Shown piece by piece: positions 46,770-55,148 of a stretch of DNA of 64,000 nt. The position numbers and the translations under genes were made by a program. Each line of letters opens with the position of its first letter. Positions within the stretch are counted from its first letter, which is position 1. The notes beneath the pieces are model-generated. The model saw only the letters and a list, made by a program, of their open reading frames with translations, was not told where the DNA came from and ran no database searches. The stretch is from Pseudohoeflea sp964511625 (GTDB lineage Bacteria; Pseudomonadota; Alphaproteobacteria; Rhizobiales; Rhizobiaceae), in NCBI GenBank assembly GCA_964511625.1, contig CAZEJG010000005.1:62001-126000 (forward strand), read 5' to 3'.

Positions 46770-48461
46770 TCAGGCGTCGCGCAGCTCGCGGCGCAGGATC
46801 TTGCCGACATTGGACTTCGGCAACTCGTCGCGGAACTCGATATATTTCGGCCGCTTGTAGTTGGTCAGTTCCTTGGCGCAATAGGCCTTGAGGTCGGCCT
46901 CGGTGAGGTTGGGGTCCTTGCGCACCACGAAGAGCTTGACCACCTCGCCCGAATGCTCGTCGGGAGCGGCAACCGCCGCGGCCTCGACGACGCCCGGGTG
47001 GGAGGCCACCACTTCCTCGATCTCGTTCGGATAGACGTTGAAGCCCGAAACCAGGATCATGTCCTTCTTGCGATCGACGATCTTGGTGTAGCCGTTCTCG
47101 TCCATGAAGCCCATGTCGCCGGAGCGGAAATAGCCGTCTTCGGTCATCACCTTGGCGGTTTCGTCCGGACGGTTCCAGTACCCGGCCATCACCTGCGGTC
47201 CGCGGATGCAGATCTCGCCCACCTCGCCGATCGGCACCGACTTGCCGTCATCGTCACGGATGTCGATATCCGTCGACGGCAGCGGCAGGCCGATGGTGCC
47301 GGAGAACTCGGTCTTGTCGAAGCGGTTGGCGGTGGCGACCGGCGAGGTCTCCGACAGGCCGTAGCCTTCCGAGATCGGGCAGCCGGTCAGTTCCTTCCAG
47401 CGCTCGGCGACCGGACGCTGGACCGCCATGCCACCGCCCAGCGTCAGCTTGAGATTGGAAAAGTCGAGCTTGCGGAAGTCCTCGTTGTTCAACAGTCCGT
47501 TGAAGAGGGTGTTGAGGCCCGGGAAGACGTTGAACTTGAACTTCTGCATCGTCTTGACGAAGGTCGGCAGGTCGCGCGGATTGGGGATCAGCACGTTGAG
47601 CGCGCCCTTGTTGATGCCGACCACGCCGTTCACCGTTAGCGCGAAGATGTGGTAGAGCGGCAGCGCGCAGATATAGATGAGGTCGTCCGGCTTCTTCTTG
47701 TTAATGTAGGCTGTTTCCAGCCACAATTCGTTCTGGGCGGCGTTGGCCAGAATGTTGGAGTGAAGCAGGATCGCACCCTTCGACACGCCGGTCGTTCCGC
47801 CGGTATATTGCAGGAAGGCGATATCCGACGGGTTGATCGTGACGTCCTTGAGCTGCTTGCCGGAGCCGATGGACAGTGCCTTCTTGAACGAGATGTGCCC
47901 CGGCAACGACCAGGAGGGGACCATCTTCTTGACCTTCCGGACGACGAAATTGACGATGTGCCCCTTCAGTCCCAGCAGATCGCCCATGGTTGCCACGGCG
48001 ACATGCTTGACGTCGGTCTTCGAGATGGCCTGTTCCAGCGTCGCGGCGAAGTTTTCCAGGATGATGATCGCCTTTGCGCCCGAATCCTTCAACTGATGCT
48101 GCAGTTCTCGCGGCGTGTAGAGCGGATTGACGTTGACCACGGTCATGCCGGCACGCAGGATCGCGGCGATCGCCACCGGCGTCTGCAGCACGTTCGGCAT
48201 CATGACGGCGACGCGATCACCCTTCTCCAGGCCCAGGCTCTGCAGCCAGGCGCCGAGTTCGCGCGACAGCTTCTCGAATTCGGCATAGTCGATGGTCTTG
48301 CCCATGCATTCGAATGCCGGCTTGGAGGCAAATTTTCGGCAGCTGTCCTCGATCAGCGCACCGACGGAGGAATATTTCAGCTCTCCGATTTCGGCCGGAG
48401 TGATGTCCGCATAGGACTTGAGCCATATGCGCTCGGCGGCTGCCGTGGTGGTCTGATCCAT
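46770..48461 (-). CDS. fadD: Long-chain fatty acid-CoA ligase
   Basis: 563 residues. Adenylate-forming enzyme that activates fatty acids with ATP and CoA before beta-oxidation. The P-loop YTGGTTGVSKGAILLHSNIL, the middle YGLSETSPVATANR, and the C-terminal GWFRTGD-type YFRSGDMGFMDENGYTKI with VSGFNVYPNEIEEVV and the terminal PKSNVGKILRRELRD (catalytic Lys) are all clear. A LiuR-like site lies about 110 bp upstream. Confidence 0.95.
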   Translation of the reverse strand: MDQTTTAAAERIWLKSYADITPAEIGELKYSSVGALIEDSCRKFASKPAFECMGKTIDYAEFEKLSRELGAWLQSLGLEKGDRVAVMMPNVLQTPVAIAAILRAGMTVVNVNPLYTPRELQHQLKDSGAKAIIILENFAATLEQAISKTDVKHVAVATMGDLLGLKGHIVNFVVRKVKKMVPSWSLPGHISFKKALSIGSGKQLKDVTINPSDIAFLQYTGGTTGVSKGAILLHSNILANAAQNELWLETAYINKKKPDDLIYICALPLYHIFALTVNGVVGINKGALNVLIPNPRDLPTFVKTMQKFKFNVFPGLNTLFNGLLNNEDFRKLDFSNLKLTLGGGMAVQRPVAERWKELTGCPISEGYGLSETSPVATANRFDKTEFSGTIGLPLPSTDIDIRDDDGKSVPIGEVGEICIRGPQVMAGYWNRPDETAKVMTEDGYFRSGDMGFMDENGYTKIVDRKKDMILVSGFNVYPNEIEEVVASHPGVVEAAAVAAPDEHSGEVVKLFVVRKDPNLTEADLKAYCAKELTNYKRPKYIEFRDELPKSNVGKILRRELRDA

Positions 48462-48573
48462 GTCTCGCTCCCTGTGCGCCCGATTGCCGCCGGGCGGTCT
48501 GTGTCCGCAGGCTCTCCCAGCCTGCTTTAAGGGAATAATTTAGTATGAGAGTGAACCGCGAGCAATGGTGACT

Positions 48574-48588
48574 TTGACGTAAACGTAA
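48574..48588 (-). promoter_or_regulatory. LiuR-like (MerR type) operator candidate upstream of fadD
   Basis: On the minus strand TTACGTTTACGTCAA, close to the described LiuR pattern TTTACGTTTACGTAAA. It lies about 113 bp upstream of the fadD start. Candidate for fatty-acid/branched-chain control. Confidence 0.4.
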
Positions 48589-48598
48589 TCTAGACGAG

Positions 48599-48630
48599 AA
48601 TTCCCCGGATCGGGGTCGATCCGGGGAATT
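48599..48630 (-). terminator. Strong hairpin after the BA14K gene
   Basis: AATTCCCCGGATC (48599-48611) and GATCCGGGGAATT (48618-48630) form a perfect 13-bp stem with a 6-nt loop. It lies 50 bp after the stop of the BA14K gene on the minus strand; no clear U-run follows. Likely a termination or protecting hairpin. Confidence 0.6.
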
Positions 48631-48680
48631 GCGGAGGCTGCGGACGGGGCGTACCCGCGCCTCACTCTTTCCAACTGCCC

Positions 48681-49139
48681 TTAGTTGTAGGGCGAGTTGC
48701 AGTACTTCCGGTAACCCGAGTGGGACATGTAGGTGTCCGACGGGATGTCGTAGGACCGGTAGCGATCCAGGCACCAGGCGACGTGGGCGTTCGAGTTGCC
48801 GCCGGCATAGATCGGCTGCTGGGCCTGCTGGTTGGCGATCGCGCTGCCGATGATCATGCCACCGACGATGCCGAGGGCTGCGGCGGCTGCTGCGTCGCCA
48901 TGGCCGTGATGCGGCTTGTGGGGCTTCGGCGGGTTCGGCTTGAAGCTGCCCGGCTTGATGCCCGGATTGAAGGGCTTGTGCGGGATCGGCTTGAAGTTGC
49001 CCGGGCCCGGCTGCCAGGGCTTCACGACGCCCGGCTTGAGGTACTTCGGACCGGCACTTGCGGTGACGGGCTGGAAGGTGACCGCCAGGGCGGCGGCTGC
49101 GATTGCGGTTGCGAGGGTCTTGCGAATGATGCTGGTCAT
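48681..49139 (-). CDS. BA14K-like secreted protein
   Basis: 152 residues. A signal peptide (residues 1 to about 29, TASA before G) is followed by a Pro/Lys/His-rich linker (PKPHKPHHGHGDAAAAAA), a short hydrophobic segment (LGIVGGMIIGSAIA) and the C-terminal BA14K motif WCLDRYRSYDIPSDTYMSH with GYRKYC. BA14K-family proteins are cell-surface antigens of rhizobia and Brucella. The exact function is unknown. Ribosome site AGGAGA precedes the start. Confidence 0.85.
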   Translation of the reverse strand: MTSIIRKTLATAIAAAALAVTFQPVTASAGPKYLKPGVVKPWQPGPGNFKPIPHKPFNPGIKPGSFKPNPPKPHKPHHGHGDAAAAAALGIVGGMIIGSAIANQQAQQPIYAGGNSNAHVAWCLDRYRSYDIPSDTYMSHSGYRKYCNSPYN

Positions 49140-49267
49140 GATCTGTCTCCTTTGGGTTGCGCCGTTCTCTCTGGCGTTGATTGGAGACTACGTGCAGGCG
49201 TCGATCACCGCTGTGCGTTAGCGCACACGCCGATGGCGCTCTGAAAGTCTTTCATGAAATCAATGAT

Positions 49268-49954
49268 TTATTCGCCCGACCAGGCATGCGTCAGCAGCCG
49301 CGAAAGCGTTTCTGGCTTCAACAGCACCAGGCCGCCGCGTCCCGCCTCGACGATCTCCTCGCCCTTCAGCCGCGCTATTTCGCGTGACACGACCTCACGG
49401 CGGCAGCCGATGCGCTCGGCAAGCTCCGACTGGTTGGGCGGCGGGCTGATGATGCGCTGGTCGGCCTTGCCCGCCCGCGGGCGCGACAGCCGGATCAACT
49501 CGTTGTAGAGCCGGAACTTGGCGTCGAGGAAGGAGTGTTCGGCAATCCGCATGTTGAGCTGCCGGATGCGGCGGGTGAGAACCTGCATGACGTCCATCGC
49601 CACATCCGGATAATCGGCCAGCAGCTTGCGGAAGACCGAAGCCGGCATGGCGCAGATGCGGCTTCTGGCAGTCGTGGTGATGTTGGCGGAACGGATGTCG
49701 CCGTCGATGGCGGCGAGTTCGCCGAAGAACATGCCGGCGCCGATCTCGCCGAGGATCATTTCCTTGCCGCTCGGTGCGCGAAAGATCACCCTGACGCCGC
49801 CCGACAGGATGAAGCGCACATCGGTGGTGGTGTCGGCGTAGTCGACCACCAGTTCGTGGTCGTCGTAACTCACCCAGCTGCACTGCCGCGAGATCGCCTG
49901 CAGCGCATCCGCCGGAATTCCTGCCAGCAACGGAATGCTGTCGAGTTGATCCAT
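49268..49954 (-). CDS. Crp/Fnr-family transcriptional regulator
   Basis: 228 residues from the ATG at 49954; upstream in-frame Met codons (49987, 50023) lie in less conserved sequence. The N-terminal cNMP-binding domain has FFGELAAIDGDIRSANITT (residues about 76-94), with the Arg-Ser pair (R88, S89) that grips the cAMP phosphate in Crp. The C-terminal winged helix reads SELAERIGCRREVVSREIAR. It lies 81 bp downstream of an adenylyl cyclase gene on the same strand, so cAMP is the likely effector. Confidence 0.88.
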   Translation of the reverse strand: MDQLDSIPLLAGIPADALQAISRQCSWVSYDDHELVVDYADTTTDVRFILSGGVRVIFRAPSGKEMILGEIGAGMFFGELAAIDGDIRSANITTTARSRICAMPASVFRKLLADYPDVAMDVMQVLTRRIRQLNMRIAEHSFLDAKFRLYNELIRLSRPRAGKADQRIISPPPNQSELAERIGCRREVVSREIARLKGEEIVEAGRGGLVLLKPETLSRLLTHAWSGE

Positions 49955-50035
49955 CGTCGCGGCCCCACCAAAAATCACGGGACGCATAGTTGCACAGCCG
50001 GCCGACGTAGCCAATCTTCGCAATGTCAGGAAATG

Positions 50036-51913
50036 TCACTCCGGCAAGCGAAGTGCAAATCCCGGAACACGTTCCGCAAAGCCAGACAACTCGAAATCAC
50101 CAGCCGCTTCGACTTCGCCCGGTATGAGCGCGGCGAGGTCGGGTCCGCACAGAACGGTGGCGTGGCTCAGCTTGGTGGCGGTTTCGAGCCGAGAGGCGAG
50201 GTTCGCCGCATGACCGATGATCGTATAGTTGTAGCGGATATCCGAGCCGAAATTGCCGACCGAGCAGACACCGGTTTCAAGCCCGGCGCCGAGCCTGATC
50301 GGCTCCAGTCCGCGTTGCCTGAGATGAATGTTCTCCGCGTCGAGCCGGCGGTAGATGGCGCGGACGGCGCGGATCGCTCTTTCGGCGTGATCGGGCTGAT
50401 CGAGCGGCGCGTTCCAGAAGGCCATGACGGCATCGCCCATGAACTTGTCGATCGTGCCCTCGGTCCGGAAGATTTCCTCGCTGGCCAGCGTCAGGAAGCG
50501 GTTGACGTTGGCCACAATCTCCTCCGGTGCCAGCCGCTCGGAGGCCGACGTGAAGCCGCGCATGTCCATGAAGAGCACGGTGACCTCGCGGCGCTCCGCG
50601 GAGCGCGCTACCTCTGCTTCGGAGCGGATCAGCCGCTCGACGACCTCTGGTGAAAGATAGCGCGCGAACTGGCCGCTGATCTGCCGCCGCCGCATCTCCG
50701 CAGCGCGATAGAGCAGATAGCCGCCGCCGGCAGCCAGCACCGCGAGCCCTACGGTCGGCCGCAAGGCGTCGTAAAGCTGCCCCTCCATCCGCCAGGCGAT
50801 CAGTCCCGCCGCAAACGGCGCGCAGAAGAGCAGCGGTACCGCGAAGAGAACCGGCAGCGGATAGATCTGAAAGAAGGCCACGGCCAGGATCATCAGCGCC
50901 GCCAGAAGCAGGAACCCGGTCCGCTCGACGGTTCTGGCGTAGGCCGGCTCATAGGGGAAATGGCTGGCGAGAATCTGCGCAGTCAGAAGCGCATGCACCT
51001 CGACGCCCGGCCGGGTGGAGACGAGCGGCGTGGTGTGGAAACTGTCGAAACCCGTTGCGGCGACCGAGAGCAGCACGATCTTGCCGGCGAGCGCACCGGG
51101 GGCCTGTCCGTCGAGAAGATCGAGCGCACCGATACGCGCGATAGGCTTGTCCGTGTCGGTGAGCCAGACGGCGCCGCCCGCCGTCAGGCGGACGACCTGA
51201 TCGCCGACTTTCACCGCGTCGTAGCCGGCCGGTCCGAGCCGTACCGTATAGGCATGTTCGCCGAGCGCCAGTCGGACGAGATCGAGCGACAGCGACGGCC
51301 AGAGCGTCAACCCGTTGGGACCGTCAACGGCCCAGAGCATGGGCACGGAGCGGGTGACTCCGTCTTCATCGGGGATCGAACGCACCATGCCGAGCCCGCC
51401 CGCCTCGTTGGTGAACTCCGGCAGCGAGGCGAGAAGCCCGGGGAAAGTCGCGAGCGTCTCGGGCGCCTCGCCGACCACCGACCATCCAGCAATCGGCTCG
51501 GGCGGGGCTGTGCCCGTCTGGTCGGTCAGGCTCATGGCGAGGACGGGGCGCGTGGCGGCGATCGCTTCGGCGAGAGCCGTGTCGCCCGGCGGCGTCCCTT
51601 GATCGGGAAACAGGATATCGATGGCGAAGCCGCGTGGTGCTTCCGCGCCGATCGCCTCGATCAGTTCGACGATCCGCGTGCGCGGCCACGGCCAGCGGCC
51701 CTCGCGCTTGAGCGCCGCGTCGTCGATCTCCACGAGCACGATGTCGTCGAGCGGCACATCGATCGGCGCGATCTGCTGGTAGAGGTCATAGCTCTTGCCG
51801 CGCATCACATCGAGAACCGGGGAAAGCAGCACGTCGACGCCGAGCAGCAACAGCGCCAGGAGGGCCATCCGGCTTGCCGGACGGCGCAGGAGGCTTCCCC
51901 CGCTATTGGGCAT
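50036..51913 (-). CDS. CHASE2-domain adenylyl cyclase (class III)
   Basis: 625 residues. An N-terminal membrane helix (about 16-31) leads to a large periplasmic CHASE2 sensor (about 40-325), then three membrane segments (about 333-406) and a cytoplasmic class III cyclase (about 440-600). Metal ligands D450 and D494, adenine-contacting Lys490, Thr564, Asn571 and Arg575 are present, the K/T pattern of class IIIb adenylyl cyclases. It probably makes cAMP in response to a signal at CHASE2. The gene follows the FecR gene with a 1-bp stop-start overlap (TGATG). Confidence 0.9.
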   Translation of the reverse strand: MPNSGGSLLRRPASRMALLALLLLGVDVLLSPVLDVMRGKSYDLYQQIAPIDVPLDDIVLVEIDDAALKREGRWPWPRTRIVELIEAIGAEAPRGFAIDILFPDQGTPPGDTALAEAIAATRPVLAMSLTDQTGTAPPEPIAGWSVVGEAPETLATFPGLLASLPEFTNEAGGLGMVRSIPDEDGVTRSVPMLWAVDGPNGLTLWPSLSLDLVRLALGEHAYTVRLGPAGYDAVKVGDQVVRLTAGGAVWLTDTDKPIARIGALDLLDGQAPGALAGKIVLLSVAATGFDSFHTTPLVSTRPGVEVHALLTAQILASHFPYEPAYARTVERTGFLLLAALMILAVAFFQIYPLPVLFAVPLLFCAPFAAGLIAWRMEGQLYDALRPTVGLAVLAAGGGYLLYRAAEMRRRQISGQFARYLSPEVVERLIRSEAEVARSAERREVTVLFMDMRGFTSASERLAPEEIVANVNRFLTLASEEIFRTEGTIDKFMGDAVMAFWNAPLDQPDHAERAIRAVRAIYRRLDAENIHLRQRGLEPIRLGAGLETGVCSVGNFGSDIRYNYTIIGHAANLASRLETATKLSHATVLCGPDLAALIPGEVEAAGDFELSGFAERVPGFALRLPE

Positions 51914-52713
51914 CAGGGGCTGGTGGGTCCGGTGGGTCCGGTGATGAAACGGTTGCCGGTATCGCCGCCGCCGGTGCCGGGAACCCTCAGACCGGTGCCG
52001 CCGCGTTCTACGCCGCCCGGAAGCTGGCCGTTGCGGCTCTGGCAGCGGTCGCTGAGGAAAGCGGCCACGCCGGAGCAGGGTGCCTTGCCGTTGACGTCGG
52101 GACCCTGGGTCCCGGGTTCACTGGTACCCGCGACACGGTTGGTGGAATCGAGAATGGAGAAATTGAACGCGCCGCGCACGGTGCTCACCCCGCTGCCGTC
52201 CGCCACGCAGGAAAAGCCCGGCTTGGTGATGACCTTGGTCGTGCCGTTGGCGCTGCAGGTGAGCTTGCCGGCTCGGAGCGTGGCGACCGTCTTCGAACCG
52301 ACCGCGAGATCGAAAATGCCGCCGCGGACTGCCAGCACCACGTGCGGGGTGGTGATCTGCATGCGCCCCTTCTTCGAAATCTGTCCGCCGAAGAAGCGGG
52401 TGATACCGCGGTCCATGCGGATGCCGCTGGAGCCGCCACCCGACCCATAGACGAAGTCGTCAATCACCAGCGAGGAGTTCGGACCGATCTTGGCGCTCGA
52501 CTGGTCCTTGAAAAGAATGACGCCGAGGCCGGTCTTGTTGCTCTTCAACCGGTCGCCGAGCGAGATGTCTGACCCTTCCGACAGGGCCTGACCGCCGCGC
52601 ACCACACGCGTCTGCAGAGCGGTGACCCGACCGACGGTTTCGGCGGCCGCAGGTGCTGCGGTGCCGGCCACGCCGCATGCGACGGCGAGAACGAGGATTG
52701 AAGGTTTCAGCAT
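51913..52713 (-). CDS. Periplasmic FecR-domain protein
   Basis: 266 residues with a signal peptide (residues 1 to about 24, PAAAE). The FecR-type beta domain is visible in ALSEGSDISLGDRLKSNKTG, FKDQSSAKIGPNSSLVIDDF and TPHVVLAVRGGIFDLAVG. A second part holds four Cys residues and ends in a Gly/Pro/Thr-rich tail. In this operon it lies between an outer-membrane barrel and a cyclase with a periplasmic sensor, so it may carry a signal between them. No ECF sigma factor or anti-sigma domain is present. Confidence 0.85.
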   Translation of the reverse strand: MLKPSILVLAVACGVAGTAAPAAAETVGRVTALQTRVVRGGQALSEGSDISLGDRLKSNKTGLGVILFKDQSSAKIGPNSSLVIDDFVYGSGGGSSGIRMDRGITRFFGGQISKKGRMQITTPHVVLAVRGGIFDLAVGSKTVATLRAGKLTCSANGTTKVITKPGFSCVADGSGVSTVRGAFNFSILDSTNRVAGTSEPGTQGPDVNGKAPCSGVAAFLSDRCQSRNGQLPGGVERGGTGLRVPGTGGGDTGNRFITGPTGPTSP

Positions 52714-52723
52714 GGGGCTCTCC

Positions 52724-54007
52724 CTAGAATCTGTGCGTATAGCCGAGGCTGAACGCGTGGATGATGGAGCCCCTGCCGGAAAGAGCCGGCTGATCGAAGT
52801 CTGTGTTGGTCACCTCCCAGGATGCCTCGACGCGATTGTGACCGTCGATCTGGAAACGGTGGGTCCACTCGGCCCGCCAGTGGTCGCCGGTAAAGGCTTC
52901 CGGCAGGCTGGGCGGAAGGCTGACAGTATAGAACGTTCCGGCCGCAATCACCACGTCCTGTGTCCAGACGGTGCCGAACGGCATGAAGGGCAGGCGGCCG
53001 GAATAGCTCAGCTCCGCCTCCTCGATGCGTCCGGTCATCACGCCACCGGCCTCGTATTCGTAGCGCCCGCGCACGGCCGCCCCGATCGAATGGGCTTGCG
53101 TGATTCGCAGGCTGCCGCCGACTTCCCACCCCTCGGCATGGTCTGAATAGATGCCGTCGGACTGGGACAGATCCTCGTAGCTGTACTCGGCGTAGAACCG
53201 CGTATCGACCGTCGGCATGACGACGCCGCGCACCACGCCGCCGAGCGACCGCACGCGGATGTCGGGATGAAGTGTGGAATAGCCGGTGAAGACACCGAAC
53301 TGCAGCCGCGCCGCATCGATGGTCTCGACCGGCAGGCCCATGTCGTAGGTCGCCGAGACGCGCCCGTCGAGAGCGTTGACGATCTCGCCGTCCGGCTGTC
53401 CGTACCAGGAAGCGTAGCCCCGGAAAGCGTCCTGGAACTCGCGTGTCACGCCGAAGCGGCCGGCCAGCACGATGGCATTGCCGAGCGGCGTGCCGAGATC
53501 GTAGCGCAGCGCGCCGGCGAGTTCGCCATAGGCGCCGGTCACCGTCCGGTCGGTCCAGGAATTGAAGGGGATGTCGACATTGATGTCGGTGACGCGCACG
53601 CCGACGGTGGCGTCGAGATACCATTCGACGCCGGCGATCGCCTGTCCGGCCCGGCGCGAGATCTCGGTCGCCTCGGCTGTTTCCGTGGCCGAGAGCTGGC
53701 CGGACGCGAGGGCCTCGTCGGCCTGCCGCTTGGCCAGATCCCAAGAGCCGACATTGGCGTAGAGCCGCGCCGCGATCAGCCGCGCCTTGCCGTCGTCGGC
53801 AAATCGCACCAGATGTTCCTCGATCGAGGAAATGGCCTGGTCGTACTGTCCCTCGGACGTCGCGGTACGGATATAGTCGCCGAGCACGAACACGTCCTCG
53901 GGATTGGTGTAGCGCGTGGCGAAGGCCGCATCGAGGCCATCGGCCCTGGCGGCTCCTGCGGCCAAAACCGGTGTCGACAGCAAAAGGGCAGCGAACAGAT
54001 GCTTCAC
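52724..54007 (-). CDS. Outer-membrane beta-barrel protein with N-terminal TPR-like region
   Basis: 427 residues. Signal peptide (residues 1 to about 22, ARA). Residues about 30-130 form TPR-like helices (TSEGQYDQAISSIEEHLVRF, ARLYANVGSWDLAKRQADEA). The rest alternates short amphipathic strands and ends in Phe (YTHRF), a typical outer-membrane insertion signal. No TonB box is seen. It is the first gene of the operon, 10 bp before the FecR gene. Function of the barrel is unknown; it may be a channel or a signalling receptor. Confidence 0.75.
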   Translation of the reverse strand: MKHLFAALLLSTPVLAAGAARADGLDAAFATRYTNPEDVFVLGDYIRTATSEGQYDQAISSIEEHLVRFADDGKARLIAARLYANVGSWDLAKRQADEALASGQLSATETAEATEISRRAGQAIAGVEWYLDATVGVRVTDINVDIPFNSWTDRTVTGAYGELAGALRYDLGTPLGNAIVLAGRFGVTREFQDAFRGYASWYGQPDGEIVNALDGRVSATYDMGLPVETIDAARLQFGVFTGYSTLHPDIRVRSLGGVVRGVVMPTVDTRFYAEYSYEDLSQSDGIYSDHAEGWEVGGSLRITQAHSIGAAVRGRYEYEAGGVMTGRIEEAELSYSGRLPFMPFGTVWTQDVVIAAGTFYTVSLPPSLPEAFTGDHWRAEWTHRFQIDGHNRVEASWEVTNTDFDQPALSGRGSIIHAFSLGYTHRF

Positions 54008-54095
54008 AGGACGTCTTCCAGTAACCGAACCGGGTTCAACGTCTAATAGCTGTTCCCGTCCGAGTTGAAAAGCACTGGTGGTCCACCGAGCCGAT

Positions 54096-54992
54096 CTAGT
54101 CCAGTCCCCAATTGAGTATCGCGGAATAGCCTTCGCCGAGAATCTTGCCGTCGATGTCGCCGATCGCCTTCTCGTCCTTGTTGGTATAGGGCAGTTCGGT
54201 CAGCAGGCGACGGATGATGTTGATCCGCGCCCGGCGCTTGTCGTTGGCGCGCACCACAGTCCAGGGCGCCTGCGGCGTGTGGGTGGCCTGAAGCATGAGG
54301 TCACGCTTCTGGGTATAGTCGTCCCACTTGTCGAGGCTGGCGATATCCATCGGCGATAGCTTCCAGACTTTCAGCGGATCATGCCGGCGGTCGTGAAACC
54401 GTTTGAGCTGCATCTCGCGGCCGATATTGAGCCAGAACTTGAACAGATGGATGCCGGCATTGACCGGCATGCGTTCGAAATGGGGTGTCTCCTCGAGAAA
54501 ATGCTCGTGCTGTTCGGGCGTGCAGAAGCCCATCACCGGCTCGACGCCGGCGCGATTGTACCAGGAGCGGTCGAACAGCACGAATTCGCCGGAGGTCGGG
54601 AAGTGGTCGACATAGCGTTGATAATACCACTGCCCCATTTCCTTTTCGGTCGGCTTGGGCAGCGCCACCACGCGGGCCGAACGCGGATTCATGTACTCGC
54701 GGGTGGCATGGATCGAGCCGCCCTTGCCGGCGGCGTCGCGCCCCTCGTAGACGGCGATCACGCGCCCGCCGGTTTCCGCCAGCCAGAACTGCACCTTCAC
54801 CAGTTCGACCTGCAGCCGTTCCAGCGTTTCCTCGTATTCCTTGCGGTCGAGCTTGTCCTCATAGGGGTAGCCACCCGATTCCATCGCCTTGTCGGAGACC
54901 CAGTCCGGCAGTTTCGGGTCGTCGACGTCGAAGGTGCGCTCCTTGCCGTTGACGGTAATCTTGACGCCCTGCGACTTGTCAGACTTGCTCAT
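54096..54992 (-). CDS. ppk2: Polyphosphate kinase 2
   Basis: 298 residues from the ATG at 54992. A PPK2-type P-loop kinase: VYEGRDAAGKGGSIHATREY (Walker A), FVLFDRSWYNRAGVEPVMGF (Walker B and lid region) and the later RRHDPLKVWKLSPMD. It transfers phosphate between polyphosphate and nucleotides. Divergent from phoR, with inverted Pho-box-like half-sites between them, so it is probably induced under phosphate limitation. The N-terminal ITVNGKERTFDVDD is a usual lead-in of rhizobial members. Confidence 0.93.
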   Translation of the reverse strand: MSKSDKSQGVKITVNGKERTFDVDDPKLPDWVSDKAMESGGYPYEDKLDRKEYEETLERLQVELVKVQFWLAETGGRVIAVYEGRDAAGKGGSIHATREYMNPRSARVVALPKPTEKEMGQWYYQRYVDHFPTSGEFVLFDRSWYNRAGVEPVMGFCTPEQHEHFLEETPHFERMPVNAGIHLFKFWLNIGREMQLKRFHDRRHDPLKVWKLSPMDIASLDKWDDYTQKRDLMLQATHTPQAPWTVVRANDKRRARINIIRRLLTELPYTNKDEKAIGDIDGKILGEGYSAILNWGLD

Positions 54993-55052
54993 TCTCGGTT
55001 CCCGATCGGTGGCGGGGGAAATCCTGCGTTCCCCCCGGACTTGTTCGTCCAA

Positions 55053-55078
55053 TTGTCATAAACTGCGGTTCTTTATGA
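55053..55078 (+). promoter_or_regulatory. Inverted Pho-box-like half-sites between ppk2 and phoR
   Basis: TTGTCATAAAC (55053-55063) fits the Pho 11-mer, and a 7-bp inverted repeat TCATAAA (55056-55062) / TTTATGA (55072-55078) faces it. They are 61 bp upstream of ppk2 and about 85 bp upstream of phoR. Confidence 0.5.
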
Positions 55079-55148
55079 ATGAGGGCACAACCGATTGCCG
55101 ATTTCAAGCGCCGGCCGAGAGCCGGTGCGGACTCAAGGACGAACAGAC

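Noticed and set aside
50200..50230. His568 of the cyclase as a changed purine-selecting residue
   Set aside because: By spacing from Asn571 the selecting position is Thr564, which together with Lys490 is a normal class IIIb pattern.
54993..55148. Missing membrane segment of PhoR encoded upstream in another frame
   Set aside because: The region is only about 150 bp, holds the ppk2 promoter, and no frame has a hydrophobic stretch of helix length.
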